A DNA stretch of 64,000 nucleotides from Dokdonia sp. 4H-3-7-5 (GCF_000212355.1 NC_015496.1:2306501-2370500), one strand, 5' to 3'; shown: positions 51,639 to 60,908, numbered from the stretch's first letter. The notes: generated by a model from the sequence alone, not told the origin. Program-made: numbers and translations.

Positions 51639-52911
51639 TTATTTTACCAAATAATGGTTTCCGAAAGATAAACAGTAATACCAATAAATGTATAAAATAA
51701 CTAAAGCAATGTCCCATAGACGCTCCCTCATATCCAAATTTACGCACCAAGTAAATTCCAGAACAATAGATTACTCCTAGAGATATTATCTCTGTTATTA
51801 AAAATAACTTTAGATTGTTTGTTGCAATAATTTGATATCCTATCACGATGGAAGCTACCTTAAAAAAATCACCTAAGAGCTGCCATTTAAAAAGATGCGT
51901 CATGGGGATAAAATCTTCGGTAAAAACAAGTCCTATAATAAAATGACGTAGTAGAAATATTACCACAAGTCCAACTCCAAAGAGTGGAAGAACAGTTTTA
52001 TAAAACCCAAATATCTCCTTTCTGAAGGATGCGTCTGTACTTGCCTTTGCGAGTTGAGGAAGTATATACAACGTCATTAGTGTGGCGACAAACTTCACAT
52101 AATAACTAGATATTCTGGTCATTGCATCCCAGTAACCAGCACCATCACCTATCTCTTTACGTATGGCAATGTATACGAGCGGCAGCACAATCATAGAGAA
52201 CAAAGCCATAAGTGTGTACGATCCTAGCTTTAGTAGCGCTGCTGTATCAAAGTTTGACCATAAAATACTTCTCAATACATCACCTTGCTTTCCTAATGCA
52301 ATTAAGGTAATCACAAGTATCACTGCTGGACTTATAACTAGTGCAAATAGTGCACCTTGCACACCGTAGTATACAATACTTAACACCGCTATAGCAAGAC
52401 CTAAAAGATTAGAAAATATTTGAATGTTAACCACCTTCTTATAAGCCGACTGCCCATTAATAACGGCTAGCAGAATACCGTTAAGTGTTATAAACGGCAA
52501 GGCTATAGCTAGCAATTTAAATACGTATATGTACTGTGTCCTTTCTCCAAAAACCTGTGTATTAAAATATGTTGCGCCTACATATAACACCGACGATACA
52601 ATTAAAGTCGCAACGAGACTCACAATAACAACTGTAGATAATAATTTTGACAATAAATGACTCTTCTCATCACCGGTAGCTACATACTTGACAATACCGT
52701 TAGACAAACCTAGATTTCCTGCAGCTTGAGCCGAAGTAATAAAATTGCGCAGATAACCTAGCAATGCCATGCCACGCTCTCCTAGATAAATAGCAATAAG
52801 TTTTGAAGTTATAAGACCTCCTAAAATTTGAAGAATTACACTCACAGCATTTATCGAGCCTATCTTTAAAAGAGTATTATTACCTATACTAGCGCGTATT
52901 TTACTTAGCAT
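51622..52911 (-). CDS. wzx: O-antigen/polysaccharide flippase (Wzx type)
   Basis: A 429-residue integral membrane protein of the MOP superfamily with about 12 hydrophobic helices. The start resembles flavobacterial O-antigen translocases: LLKIGSINAVSVILQILGGLITSKLIAIYLGE, followed by GMALLGYLRNF. It would move the lipid-linked repeat unit from the cytoplasmic to the periplasmic leaflet. It overlaps both neighbours (7 bases with the aminotransferase, 17 with the acyltransferase). It is the only flippase in the window, so the first locus either has its own elsewhere or shares this one. Confidence 0.88.
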   Translation of the reverse strand: MLSKIRASIGNNTLLKIGSINAVSVILQILGGLITSKLIAIYLGERGMALLGYLRNFITSAQAAGNLGLSNGIVKYVATGDEKSHLLSKLLSTVVIVSLVATLIVSSVLYVGATYFNTQVFGERTQYIYVFKLLAIALPFITLNGILLAVINGQSAYKKVVNIQIFSNLLGLAIAVLSIVYYGVQGALFALVISPAVILVITLIALGKQGDVLRSILWSNFDTAALLKLGSYTLMALFSMIVLPLVYIAIRKEIGDGAGYWDAMTRISSYYVKFVATLMTLYILPQLAKASTDASFRKEIFGFYKTVLPLFGVGLVVIFLLRHFIIGLVFTEDFIPMTHLFKWQLLGDFFKVASIVIGYQIIATNNLKLFLITEIISLGVIYCSGIYLVRKFGYEGASMGHCFSYFIHLLVLLFIFRKPLFGKIIAASE

Positions 52912-54011
52912 CTAAAGTTGTTTAGCGCTGTTATAATTTCCTCAACATTTTCCTCTGATAATGCTGGTGATAGAGGAATACTAAGTACCTCATTATGCAA
53001 TTGCTGACAAACGGGAAATGATTGCATATTGTACTCGCTAAGTGCCTCTTGTTTATGAGGAGGAACTGGATAATGAATATTAGTCCCTATCCCTTGATTT
53101 TGTAAGTGTGTCTGTAATTGATCTCGATAAACACTTCGTATCACAAACAAGTGCCACACATGATTTTCCTCTTTATCTAATTGAGGTAGTAAAATATGTT
53201 TATTATCAATCTTACTGAGATATTGGATCGCAATCTCACGACGTTTTTGATTTTGTATGTCTAATTCTCTTAATTTTATTCTCAAGAAGGCCGCTTGTAA
53301 CTCGTCAAGTCTAGAATTAACTCCTGCATATTCGGCTACATAGCGTTCTTTAAAGCCGTAATTTCTATATTTTTTTACCACCTGAGCCAGCGATTCATTA
53401 TCTGTGGTAATTGCTCCGGCATCTCCTAAGGCTCCTAGATTTTTAGTAGGGTAAAAACTGTGTGCACTCGCATCTGCTAGTGATCCGCTGCGATTTCCTT
53501 TAACATCCTTCGCTCCGTGTGATTGTGCGCAATCTGTAATTACAAATAGGTTATACGCTTTCGCGAAAGCGTTAATCCTTTCCATATCCGTAAGTTTCCC
53601 ATACAAGTGTGTAGGTAACACTACTTTCGTTTTAAGAGTAATTTTATGTTCTAGATCTTCAAAATCGAAATTATATGTAAGTAACGAAGCTTCTACTAAT
53701 ACTGGAATCAAACCAGCTTGCTTAATAGCGATAATCGTAGCGATATACGTATTACTTGCAACTAAAACCTCGTCTCCTTCCTGAAGCTGTTCTAAGATTT
53801 TATAGCCTTCAAAAATGAGTCGTAAAGCATCGAGACCATTTGCTGTACCTACACAATGTGTTGTTCCACAATACTGAGCATATTCTGCTTCAAAGAGTTG
53901 CACCTCTTCTCCTAGTACAAACCAACCTTCCGCTAAAAAGGAATCGAACTTGTTTTTAAACTCCTGTTCAAAGGGAGCATTTATTTTCTTAAGATCTAAA
54001 AATGGAATCAT
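52905..54011 (-). CDS. fdtB: DegT/DnrJ/EryC1-family sugar aminotransferase (FdtB/QdtB-like)
   Basis: PLP-dependent enzyme of 368 residues that aminates a nucleotide keto-sugar. MIPFLDLKKIN is the family start. ANGLDAL near 57-63 binds PLP phosphate, ITDCAQSHGA at 158-167 has Asp160 for the pyridine nitrogen, and SFYPTKNLGALGDAGA at 185-200 holds the Schiff-base Lys190. NSRLDELQAA near 231 and YP-type C-terminal residues complete it. With FdtA at 48452 it would give a dTDP-3-amino-3,6-dideoxyhexose; the symbol rests on that context. It overlaps both neighbours. Confidence 0.88.
   Translation of the reverse strand: MIPFLDLKKINAPFEQEFKNKFDSFLAEGWFVLGEEVQLFEAEYAQYCGTTHCVGTANGLDALRLIFEGYKILEQLQEGDEVLVASNTYIATIIAIKQAGLIPVLVEASLLTYNFDFEDLEHKITLKTKVVLPTHLYGKLTDMERINAFAKAYNLFVITDCAQSHGAKDVKGNRSGSLADASAHSFYPTKNLGALGDAGAITTDNESLAQVVKKYRNYGFKERYVAEYAGVNSRLDELQAAFLRIKLRELDIQNQKRREIAIQYLSKIDNKHILLPQLDKEENHVWHLFVIRSVYRDQLQTHLQNQGIGTNIHYPVPPHKQEALSEYNMQSFPVCQQLHNEVLSIPLSPALSEENVEEIITALNNFRC
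53556..53571. repeat. Dispersed palindrome CGCTTTCGCGAAAGCG, exact copy
   Basis: Exact copy in the aminotransferase gene, read on the - strand as AFAKA (residues 148-152). Confidence 0.95.
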
Positions 54012-54988
54012 ACCAGTACGTTATTTAAATAGATATGATTTGCAGTGTTTATTTTAAAGTTTCGATGCACAAAAGTACGTGCGCCAAAACATTCCTTCCA
54101 ATAAGTAAGTCCTTTATTGAGTTGTTTTCCTGCATTCTCATTTGATGTTCCAAAATCAAAATACCGCTTGTCTTTAAAGGTAATTTTTATAAGATGATTA
54201 AAGAGAAAGTCTAATGTACCTAAAGTTTGCTTTTTACTATTTGCCGAGATATACTGGACATGTGCTGTAGTACTTGTCTCAAATATTGTAGCACCACCAA
54301 CAATTTGCCCATTATGGTAAACATTAAACTGTCTAATATTATTAGGGAACGCTTTCTTTAATAAGGTTATCTCTTCTATAGAGTGTGTAGGTTCCGCATT
54401 ATGTTGCTCTTTAAGGTTAGGAATTAATATAACATCCCAGAAATCTTCAAGATTATCTTCTTCTTTAATAAGTAAATCGTGTTTTTGAGCTTTCTTTACA
54501 CCTTCAAGCCTATTAGATTGAATCTGTATGTCATTTCTATAATCAATGACTGAGGCGCTATCCACTCTATAGCAAGCCCCTTGAACGAGTTGTAAAAGAT
54601 AGTCTAGTCCTTCGCTAGGCAAACGATTGTAAAAACTAGGAATCTGCTTTAAGTAAAGCGTCTGGATATTTATGGACTCTAAATAAGTGAGTAGCTCTTT
54701 AAATAACTCTAGTACGTCCGCAATCTTGAGGGAGGCTAGCATTAATAATCCTCCATAAGTAAGTCCTTGATGACTATAGATTGTTTCTCCTTTAAGATTT
54801 GCCGGTAGCAGTGCGACTACTTTTTTGTTCTTATAAATCATCAGTGAGTTATCTATAAAACGATCAGAATGATACTCCATAAATGCCCTATTATGAAGAA
54901 ATGTTGCGTTGCACGATAGCGCGACAAAATCGTTCCACTGGATGGTGTCCTTTTGTTGAAACTTATGGATGGTATAAGATGATTTCAA
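54008..54988 (-). CDS. GNAT/FemAB-like acyltransferase
   Basis: A 326-residue protein with the double-GNAT plan of FemAB-type proteins: an N-terminal half with WNDFVALSCNATFLHNRAFMEY and HQGLTYGGLLM, and a C-terminal half with IRQFNVYHNGQIVGGATIFE and RYFDFGTSNENAGKQLNKGL, the usual YFDFGxS...NxGL ending. It could acylate the amino group made by the adjacent aminotransferase, since it is the first gene of that - strand unit and overlaps it by 4 bases. The acyl donor is not evident. Confidence 0.78.
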   Translation of the reverse strand: MKSSYTIHKFQQKDTIQWNDFVALSCNATFLHNRAFMEYHSDRFIDNSLMIYKNKKVVALLPANLKGETIYSHQGLTYGGLLMLASLKIADVLELFKELLTYLESINIQTLYLKQIPSFYNRLPSEGLDYLLQLVQGACYRVDSASVIDYRNDIQIQSNRLEGVKKAQKHDLLIKEEDNLEDFWDVILIPNLKEQHNAEPTHSIEEITLLKKAFPNNIRQFNVYHNGQIVGGATIFETSTTAHVQYISANSKKQTLGTLDFLFNHLIKITFKDKRYFDFGTSNENAGKQLNKGLTYWKECFGARTFVHRNFKINTANHIYLNNVLV

Positions 54989-55154
54989 ATACTGGGAGTT
55001 GCTCTATTAGTACTGTAAAATACAAACATAATTATATATAATCGTTGTTTTGATAGATGTTAGCCAGCGTATATAGATTTTCGAAATTTAAACGAGCTAC
55101 CTCAAATACTAGACTTAAAAGCCACTACAAATAGTATCAATCACTATTGCCCAT

Positions 55155-55186
55155 AAAAAAACCTACTCAGTACGAGTAGGTTTTTT
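55155..55186. terminator. Rho-independent terminator downstream of typA
   Basis: aacctactc and gagtaggtt make a perfect stem around agtac, flanked by A and T runs on both sides. It lies 27 bases after the typA stop and can also block read-through in the other direction. Confidence 0.9.
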
Positions 55187-55212
55187 CTATAGTATTTTTA
55201 TTTCTAAGATTC

Positions 55213-57009
55213 TTAAGCTATTTTAAAACGCTTACGATCTACCTCTTTAAGGTAAACTTTACGTAATCTCAAGTGATTAGGAGTAACCTCTACATACTCA
55301 TCTTTCTGAATATATTCTAGCGCCTCTTCTAATGAAAACTTGATAGCAGGAACAATCTTTGCCTTATCATCTGCACCAGATGAACGTACGTTAGATTGCT
55401 TCTTAGCTTTTGTGATGTTGATGTTCATGTCATCTTGACGAGAGTTCTCACCAATTACTTGACCTTCATAAATATCTTCACCTGGAGATACGAAGAATTT
55501 ACCTCTATCCTGTAATTTATCGATAGAATAAGGAATTGCATTTCCATTTTCCATAGATACTAAAGATCCAGATATACGTCCAGGAATATCTCCTTTAAAA
55601 GGCTGGTATTCTTTAAAACGGTGAGCCATAATTGCTTCTCCTGCAGTTGCAGTAAGTAGTTGATTACGTAATCCTATAATACCACGTGATGGAATTAAGA
55701 ATTCAATAATCATACGCTCTCCTTTTGCCTCCATAGAAAGCATTTCACCTTTACGCATTGTCACAAACTCAACAGCGCGACCAGATACATTTTCCGGAAG
55801 GTCAATAGTAAGCTCTTCTATAGGCTCACATTTTACTCCGTCTATTTCTTTTATAATTACTTGCGGCTGCCCGATTTGTAATTCATATCCTTCACGGCGC
55901 ATTGTTTCAATTAGTACAGAGAGGTGCATTACTCCACGACCATACACTAAGAATTTATCTGCACTGTCTGTATCATTAACACGAAGTGCAAGGTTCTTTT
56001 CAAGCTCTTTTGTTAAGCGATCTTTAATGTGACGTGATGTTACAAACTTTCCATCTTTTCCAAAGAAAGGTGAATCGTTAATTGAGAAAAGCATACTCAT
56101 TGTAGGCTCATCAATATCGATAGTTGCAAGACCTTCTGGGTTTTCAAAATCTGCAACAGTATCACCTATTTCAAATCCTTCTAATCCTACAATTGCACAA
56201 ATATCACCAGCTTGAACGCTTGGTACTTTTAAACGACCTAAACCGTCAAAAGTGTGTAATTCTTTAATACGTGTTTTCTTAATAGTTCCATCACGCTTTA
56301 CAAGAGATACTTGCATACCTTCTGTAAGTTCACCACGGTTAAGACGTCCTATTGCGATACGTCCTGTAAATGAAGAAAAGTCTAAAGATGTAATTAACAT
56401 CTGTGTGTTACCTTCCTTTACTTCTGGTACTGGAATGTGCTCCATAACCATTTCTAACAATGGCTCGATAGAATCTGTTTCTTTCTCCCAGTCGTCACTC
56501 ATCCAGTTATTCTTTGCACTACCATATACAGTAGGGAAGTCTAGCTGCCACTCTTCTGCACCTAATTCGAACATAAGGTCAAAAACCTTTTCATGTACAA
56601 TATCTGGAGTACAGTTTTCTTTATCTACTTTATTAATCACCACACAAGGCTTAAGACCAAGGTCAATAGCTTTTTGTAGTACAAAACGTGTTTGCGGCAT
56701 AGGCCCTTCAAATGCATCTACAAGAAGACATACACCGTCTGCCATATTCAATACACGCTCTACTTCACCACCAAAATCGGCGTGACCAGGAGTATCGATA
56801 ATGTTAATTTTCGTTCCCTTGTACATTACAGAAACATTCTTAGAAGTAATTGTAATCCCGCGCTCACGCTCAAGATCGTTATTATCTAAAATAAGTTCTC
56901 CTTTAGATTCGTTTTCTCTAAAAAGCTCACAGTGATACATAATTTTGTCTACCAGGGTTGTCTTACCGTGGTCTACGTGGGCGATAATCGCGATATTCCT
57001 TACGTCCAT
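55213..57009 (-). CDS. typA: Translational GTPase TypA/BipA
   Basis: Ribosome-associated GTPase of 598 residues. The G1 loop AHVDHGKT is at 10-17, the RGITI switch I near 51, DTPGHADFG near 73-81 (G3), and NKVDKE near 128 (G4). EF-G-like domains III and V and the C-terminal TypA domain (GLRNQLLTATAGEA near 443) follow. Length and motifs are normal. It stands alone, with a good -7 box upstream and a strong terminator downstream. Roles in 50S assembly and stress growth are known for the family. Confidence 0.97.
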   Translation of the reverse strand: MDVRNIAIIAHVDHGKTTLVDKIMYHCELFRENESKGELILDNNDLERERGITITSKNVSVMYKGTKINIIDTPGHADFGGEVERVLNMADGVCLLVDAFEGPMPQTRFVLQKAIDLGLKPCVVINKVDKENCTPDIVHEKVFDLMFELGAEEWQLDFPTVYGSAKNNWMSDDWEKETDSIEPLLEMVMEHIPVPEVKEGNTQMLITSLDFSSFTGRIAIGRLNRGELTEGMQVSLVKRDGTIKKTRIKELHTFDGLGRLKVPSVQAGDICAIVGLEGFEIGDTVADFENPEGLATIDIDEPTMSMLFSINDSPFFGKDGKFVTSRHIKDRLTKELEKNLALRVNDTDSADKFLVYGRGVMHLSVLIETMRREGYELQIGQPQVIIKEIDGVKCEPIEELTIDLPENVSGRAVEFVTMRKGEMLSMEAKGERMIIEFLIPSRGIIGLRNQLLTATAGEAIMAHRFKEYQPFKGDIPGRISGSLVSMENGNAIPYSIDKLQDRGKFFVSPGEDIYEGQVIGENSRQDDMNINITKAKKQSNVRSSGADDKAKIVPAIKFSLEEALEYIQKDEYVEVTPNHLRLRKVYLKEVDRKRFKIA

Positions 57010-57043
57010 AATGGGTTGTATTAATGCCGTGTTTTTGGCGGTG

Positions 57044-57051
57044 CAAAAGTA
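57044..57051 (-). promoter_or_regulatory. Candidate -7 box of the typA promoter
   Basis: The - strand reads TACTTTTG followed by C, a typical Bacteroidetes TAnnTTTG element, 34 bases upstream of the typA start. The -33 TTG is not obvious in the AT-rich flank. Confidence 0.5.
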
Positions 57052-57200
57052 AGTATTTTTAATTAAAATATTTACTATTACTATATTATATGTGCTTTCT
57101 CCTTTTAAAATGAATCAAAAAGCACTCAAATTATTGAAATAAAACAGCTTAGTTAATATATCAGTCTACTATTCAGAGCGATTACGGCGTCATATTATAT

Positions 57201-57333
57201 GGGCGTTACCCTACGGGTCAGGCTATCCGTTTTTACTCCTCCTCATTAAGAAAACCTCGCTATCAGCTCACATAAAAGTGAGATGGCTCGATGTTCTCAA
57301 TTCGTGTGGGGTAACCACTACTATCCTTAACGC
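57201..57333. repeat. Dispersed intergenic element (GGGCGTTACC...CTATCCTTAACGC type)
   Basis: It starts gggcgttaccctacgggtca, continues ggctatccg, and ends ctatccttaacgc. The interior has agctcacataaaagtgagat-type short inverted repeats. It lies in the 438-base gap between typA and ndk and has no coding potential. I recall very similar elements scattered between genes in many flavobacteria; there is one copy in this window. Confidence 0.6.
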
Positions 57334-57351
57334 AACAATAGCTGTAAATAA

Positions 57352-57386
57352 AAATGCTTCTTCTATGTTATATAGAAGAAGCATTT
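57352..57386 (-). terminator. Rho-independent terminator of ndk
   Basis: aaatgcttcttcta pairs with tagaagaagcattt in a 14-bp stem with a small loop, between the ndk stop and the dispersed element. The - strand T tract is short. Confidence 0.8.
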
Positions 57387-57447
57387 AAAATAAATCCTAG
57401 TGTGTAAAAACACATGTAAGATATGTATATGTTTATTGCGCTAGCAA

Positions 57448-57864
57448 TTAAAACATCTCACGTCCAGAAAAATGGAAAGCACCTTCAATAGCTGCATTCT
57501 CATCACTATCAGAACCGTGTACTGCATTTTCTCCCATAGAAGTTGCATATAAAGCACGGATAGTACCTTCTGCAGCATCTGCTGGGTTTGTTGCTCCAAT
57601 AAGCGTACGGAAATCTGCTACTGCATTTTCTTTTTCAAGAACTGCTGCAACGATAGGTCCGCGTGTCATAAACTCTACAAGCTCTCCAAAAAATGGACGC
57701 TCGTTGTGTACTGCATAAAATGTCTCAGCGTCTGCCTTCGTCATTTGAGTAAGTTTCATTGCTACAATACGGAAACCGCTAGCAGTAATTTTTTCTAAGA
57801 TTGCTCCGATGTGTCCGTTTTCAACGCCATCAGGCTTAATCATTGTAAAAGTTCTGTTTGTCAT
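57448..57864 (-). CDS. ndk: Nucleoside diphosphate kinase
   Basis: Cytoplasmic enzyme exchanging gamma-phosphates among nucleoside di- and triphosphates. The 138 residues include [14 protein letters not shown] at 7-20 (Lys10), [15 protein letters not shown] at 56-70, and the phospho-accepting His116 in NAVHGSDS at 113-120. Normal length. It is monocistronic by appearance, with its own terminator and a 235-base divergent region to the DHH gene. Confidence 0.97.
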   Translation of the reverse strand: MTNRTFTMIKPDGVENGHIGAILEKITASGFRIVAMKLTQMTKADAETFYAVHNERPFFGELVEFMTRGPIVAAVLEKENAVADFRTLIGATNPADAAEGTIRALYATSMGENAVHGSDSDENAAIEGAFHFSGREMF

Positions 57865-57945
57865 AATTCTTTAATTTCTGCAATGGCGGTATTATCTCCC
57901 TACCTTCACTTAGTTTTTAGATGCCCACGTGTTGGGCTTTTAAAA

Positions 57946-57959
57946 TTTTCGCGAAAGCG
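57946..57959. repeat. Dispersed palindrome, truncated variant
   Basis: ttttcgcgaaagcg keeps the right arm and centre, but the left arm's outer bases are lost. It lies in the ndk upstream region. Confidence 0.75.
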
Positions 57960-58099
57960 TAAAAACTCTTTCTTGAAATCGCGTGCAAAAATACTGCTTT
58001 TTAATGTTACCACCATATTAAGTTTTCATCTCCTTGAAAAGCTAAATATTTAATCACAAGCAGAAATAGAGCACAGCAGAAATTGTATATTCGCAAACT

Positions 58100-59116
58100 A
58101 TGAATATCTCTCAAATCTCAACAACAAAAGAGTTACTTAAAGACTCAAAAAGCATAGCTGTAATTCCTCATAAAAATCCTGATGGAGATGCTATGGGAAG
58201 TACACTTGCACTTGTAGCATATTTAAATAAAAAAGGTCATAAGGCAGTTGTAGTGGCGCCTAATGAGTATCCACATTTTTTAAAGTGGCTGCCAGGTCAT
58301 GACGATGTACTTTTTTACACATCTAATACAACTAATGCAAGGGATGCAATAAAAACAGCGGACCTCGTATTTACGTTAGACTTTAATCATTTTTCTAGAG
58401 TAGGAGACTTAGAAGAGGTGCTTGATAATGTCAAGGCTCCATTTATCATGATAGACCACCACCAGCAACCAGCAGATTATGCTGCGGTTACTTATAGTGA
58501 TACTGCCATGAGCAGTACTTGTGAGATGGTATATCATTTCATAAAAGCTTTAGGTGATGAGCAGCTAATTACTGCAGACATGGCTAGCTGTTTGTATACA
58601 GGCATCATGACAGACACTGGATCTTTTAGATTCTCATCTACCACCGCTACTACTCACGAGGTTATTGCTGCTCTTATTAAAAAAGGAGCAAATAACGACC
58701 AGATACACCAAAATATTTACGATACTAATAGCGAGTCTAGACTTCAACTCCTAGGTGTTGCTCTTAATAATCTTGTAGTCTTAAGGGAGTATAGAACTGC
58801 TTTTATTACTATGACGCAGAAAGAGCTAGATGACCATAATTTTCAAAAAGGGGATACAGAAGGTTTTGTAAATTATTGTCTTTCGCTAGAGGGCATTATA
58901 TTTGCTGTGATATTTATAGAACATAAAGCAGATAGTATTATAAAAATGTCGCTTAGATCTAAAGGTGAGTTCTCTGTAAATGAATTTGCTAGAGCTCATT
59001 ATAATGGTGGAGGACATACTAATGCCGCAGGTGGAAGAAGCGAGGTAGCACTTGCAGAAACTATTGCTAACTTTAAAGAGTTATTGCCTTCATATAAAGA
59101 CCAATTATCATCATGA
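58100..59116 (+). CDS. DHH-family phosphoesterase (NrnA-like oligoribonuclease/pAp phosphatase)
   Basis: A 338-residue DHH/DHHA1 protein. VIPHKNPDGDAMGS at 21-34 and LDFNHFSR at 93-100 hold metal ligands, IDHHQQP at 118-124 is the DHH motif, TGIMTDTGSFRFSS near 166-179 the fourth metal motif, and YNGGGHTNAAGGR near 301-313 the DHHA1 nucleic-acid site. It likely degrades short RNA (nanoRNA) and dephosphorylates pAp. Its stop overlaps the gldI start by 4 bases. Confidence 0.93.
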   Translation: MNISQISTTKELLKDSKSIAVIPHKNPDGDAMGSTLALVAYLNKKGHKAVVVAPNEYPHFLKWLPGHDDVLFYTSNTTNARDAIKTADLVFTLDFNHFSRVGDLEEVLDNVKAPFIMIDHHQQPADYAAVTYSDTAMSSTCEMVYHFIKALGDEQLITADMASCLYTGIMTDTGSFRFSSTTATTHEVIAALIKKGANNDQIHQNIYDTNSESRLQLLGVALNNLVVLREYRTAFITMTQKELDDHNFQKGDTEGFVNYCLSLEGIIFAVIFIEHKADSIIKMSLRSKGEFSVNEFARAHYNGGGHTNAAGGRSEVALAETIANFKELLPSYKDQLSS

Positions 59117-59664
59117 GAAATTTAATATTTCTGTTTTCTATATTCCTTATTGTTTCATGCTCTGAGACAGTTGCTCGCAGACCAGTTTCTCAAAAAACAG
59201 GATCTTACGTGAAGACAGAAACTATCTCTCGCAACAAAGAGCTTATTGCTCAAGATGAAGCAGCTATTAAGAAATTTATAGCTAGTGATACTTTAAACAT
59301 CTATAACCCTTCACCTAATGGTTTTTGGTATTCTTATATTGCAAAAGATACACTAGGTAAGCAAGCTCCTCAAGTAGGTGATCTTGTTTTGTTTAATTAC
59401 AACCTCGCAACAATCAACGGTAAGGAACTTGTTACGCAAGAAGAACTAGGAAATACGGTTACTCAAATAGATCAAAGTAATCCAGATATAATTACCGGAA
59501 TAAGGGAAGGACTTAAATTAATGAAGGAAGGAGAAACAATGACATTTCTATTTCCTAGTTATAAAGCTTACGGCTATTACGGTTTTGAAGATAGAATACC
59601 TAGCAATACCCCAGTGCGTAGTACCGTTACTTTACTTGAAATAAAAGACCAATCAAACGAATAA
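59113..59664 (+). CDS. gldI: Gliding-motility-associated FKBP-type peptidyl-prolyl isomerase GldI
   Basis: A 183-residue lipoprotein: MRNLIFLFSIFLIVSCSE gives lipid Cys16. The mature part has NPSPNGFWYSYIAKDT, a GDLVLFNYNL strand and the FKBP core IITGIREGLKLMKEGE, FPSYKAYGYYGFEDRIPSNT and TVTLLEI. Many FKBP catalytic aromatics are retained. GldI is required for gliding and type IX secretion in Flavobacterium, where it is thought to fold envelope proteins. It sits between the DHH gene and a second isomerase gene, and is probably co-transcribed with both. Confidence 0.9.
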   Translation: MRNLIFLFSIFLIVSCSETVARRPVSQKTGSYVKTETISRNKELIAQDEAAIKKFIASDTLNIYNPSPNGFWYSYIAKDTLGKQAPQVGDLVLFNYNLATINGKELVTQEELGNTVTQIDQSNPDIITGIREGLKLMKEGETMTFLFPSYKAYGYYGFEDRIPSNTPVRSTVTLLEIKDQSNE

Positions 59665-59678
59665 ATAAATCACAAACA

Positions 59679-60851
59679 ATGAAGAAAACAAGTATGTTAT
59701 TAGTTGCAGTAATTTTATCACTCTTTTCATGTAATGATAAATATCCAGATCTAGGAGATGGATTATATGCAGAAATCATCACAGATAAGGGAACCATGGT
59801 TGCAGAGCTTTTTTATAATGACGCCCCTGCAACGGTTGCAAATTTTGTTGCGCTAGCAGAAGGTACACACCCTCTAGCAGATAGCACATATGCTGGTAAG
59901 CCATTTTACAATGGATTAACCTTCCATAGAATCATAAAGGACTTTATGATTCAAGGTGGTGATCCTACAGGTACAGGTTCTGGTGATCCTGGATACAAGT
60001 TCTTTGACGAACTTACTCCTGAGCGTAGACATGATTCTGCAGGAGTTCTTTCTATGGCAAACTCTGGATATGCGACTAACGGAAGTCAGTTCTTTATTAC
60101 ACATAAAGCGACACCACATCTTGATGGTTATGACTCAAACGGAAATCTTAAAAACTGCGATAACCCTAGAGTAAGTTGTCATACAGTATGGGGTAAAGTA
60201 GTTACTGGACTAGAAGTTGTAGATGCTATTACAGAGGTAGAGCTTGAAGATCCACGTGCTGGAAAACCAAAAACTCCAGTAATTATCCAGCAAGTAAATA
60301 TCATCAGAAAAGGAAGTGATGTAAAGAATTACAACGCTGGTGAGACCTTTACAAATGAACTAGCTGCCTTTGAAGAAAACAAAGCAAAAGAAGCTGCCGA
60401 AAAAGCAAAGCAATTTGCTGGTAAAAAAGCAGAACTTGATGCTAAGAGAGAAGGAATTGAAGAACTTCCTAGCGGATTAGGAATTTACTTTGATCAAAAA
60501 GGAAAAGGAATAAAGCCTAATACTGGTCAAAAAGTAAAAGTAGAATATGCTGGTTTCTTTACAACGGGAGAGTTATTTGATACAAGTAGCGAAGAAGTAG
60601 CTGCTGCAAATAATAAACTAGACGACCGTAAGAAAGCTGCTGGACAATACAAACTTCTTGAAACAGTATATAGCCCAGAAGCTAGACTTATTGCTGGATT
60701 TAAAGAAGGATTACAATTAATGTCTATAGGTGATAAAGCAACACTATTCATCCCTTACCACTTAGGATACGGAGCACAAGGTTACCCTGGTGCAATACCT
60801 CCTAAGGCAGATCTTGTATTTGAAATTGAACTTGTAGAGATTGTAAAGTAA
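59679..60851 (+). CDS. Lipoprotein with cyclophilin and FKBP domains (dual peptidyl-prolyl isomerase)
   Basis: A 390-residue lipoprotein (MKKTSMLLVAVILSLFSC, Cys18). Residues about 30-215 are a cyclophilin with FHRIIKDFMIQGGDP at 82-96 and GSQFFITHKATPHLDG at 135-150, and with a cysteine-bearing insert CDNPRVSC at 160-167. A coiled linker rich in Lys, Ala and Glu (about 225-262) joins it to an FKBP domain (about 265-390: VKVEYAGFFTTGELFDTS, GFKEGLQLMSIGD, YHLGYGAQGYPGAIPPKADL). It starts 14 bases after gldI, so both likely assist folding in the envelope. A terminator follows. Confidence 0.92.
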   Translation: MKKTSMLLVAVILSLFSCNDKYPDLGDGLYAEIITDKGTMVAELFYNDAPATVANFVALAEGTHPLADSTYAGKPFYNGLTFHRIIKDFMIQGGDPTGTGSGDPGYKFFDELTPERRHDSAGVLSMANSGYATNGSQFFITHKATPHLDGYDSNGNLKNCDNPRVSCHTVWGKVVTGLEVVDAITEVELEDPRAGKPKTPVIIQQVNIIRKGSDVKNYNAGETFTNELAAFEENKAKEAAEKAKQFAGKKAELDAKREGIEELPSGLGIYFDQKGKGIKPNTGQKVKVEYAGFFTTGELFDTSSEEVAAANNKLDDRKKAAGQYKLLETVYSPEARLIAGFKEGLQLMSIGDKATLFIPYHLGYGAQGYPGAIPPKADLVFEIELVEIVK

Positions 60852-60871
60852 TACAAACATTACAACCTATT

Positions 60872-60908
60872 AAAAAAGCTATCCATCTACGATGGCTAGC
60901 TTTTTTTT
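60872..60908 (+). terminator. Rho-independent terminator of the gldI/isomerase unit
   Basis: aaaaagctatccatc pairs with gatggctagcttttt (15 bp, one mismatch) and runs into T8. It lies 20 bases after the stop at 60851. Confidence 0.9.

Noticed and set aside
56252-56889. + strand open frames opposite typA, one of 177 residues
   Set aside because: They are shadows of the highly conserved typA gene, with no domain signature.
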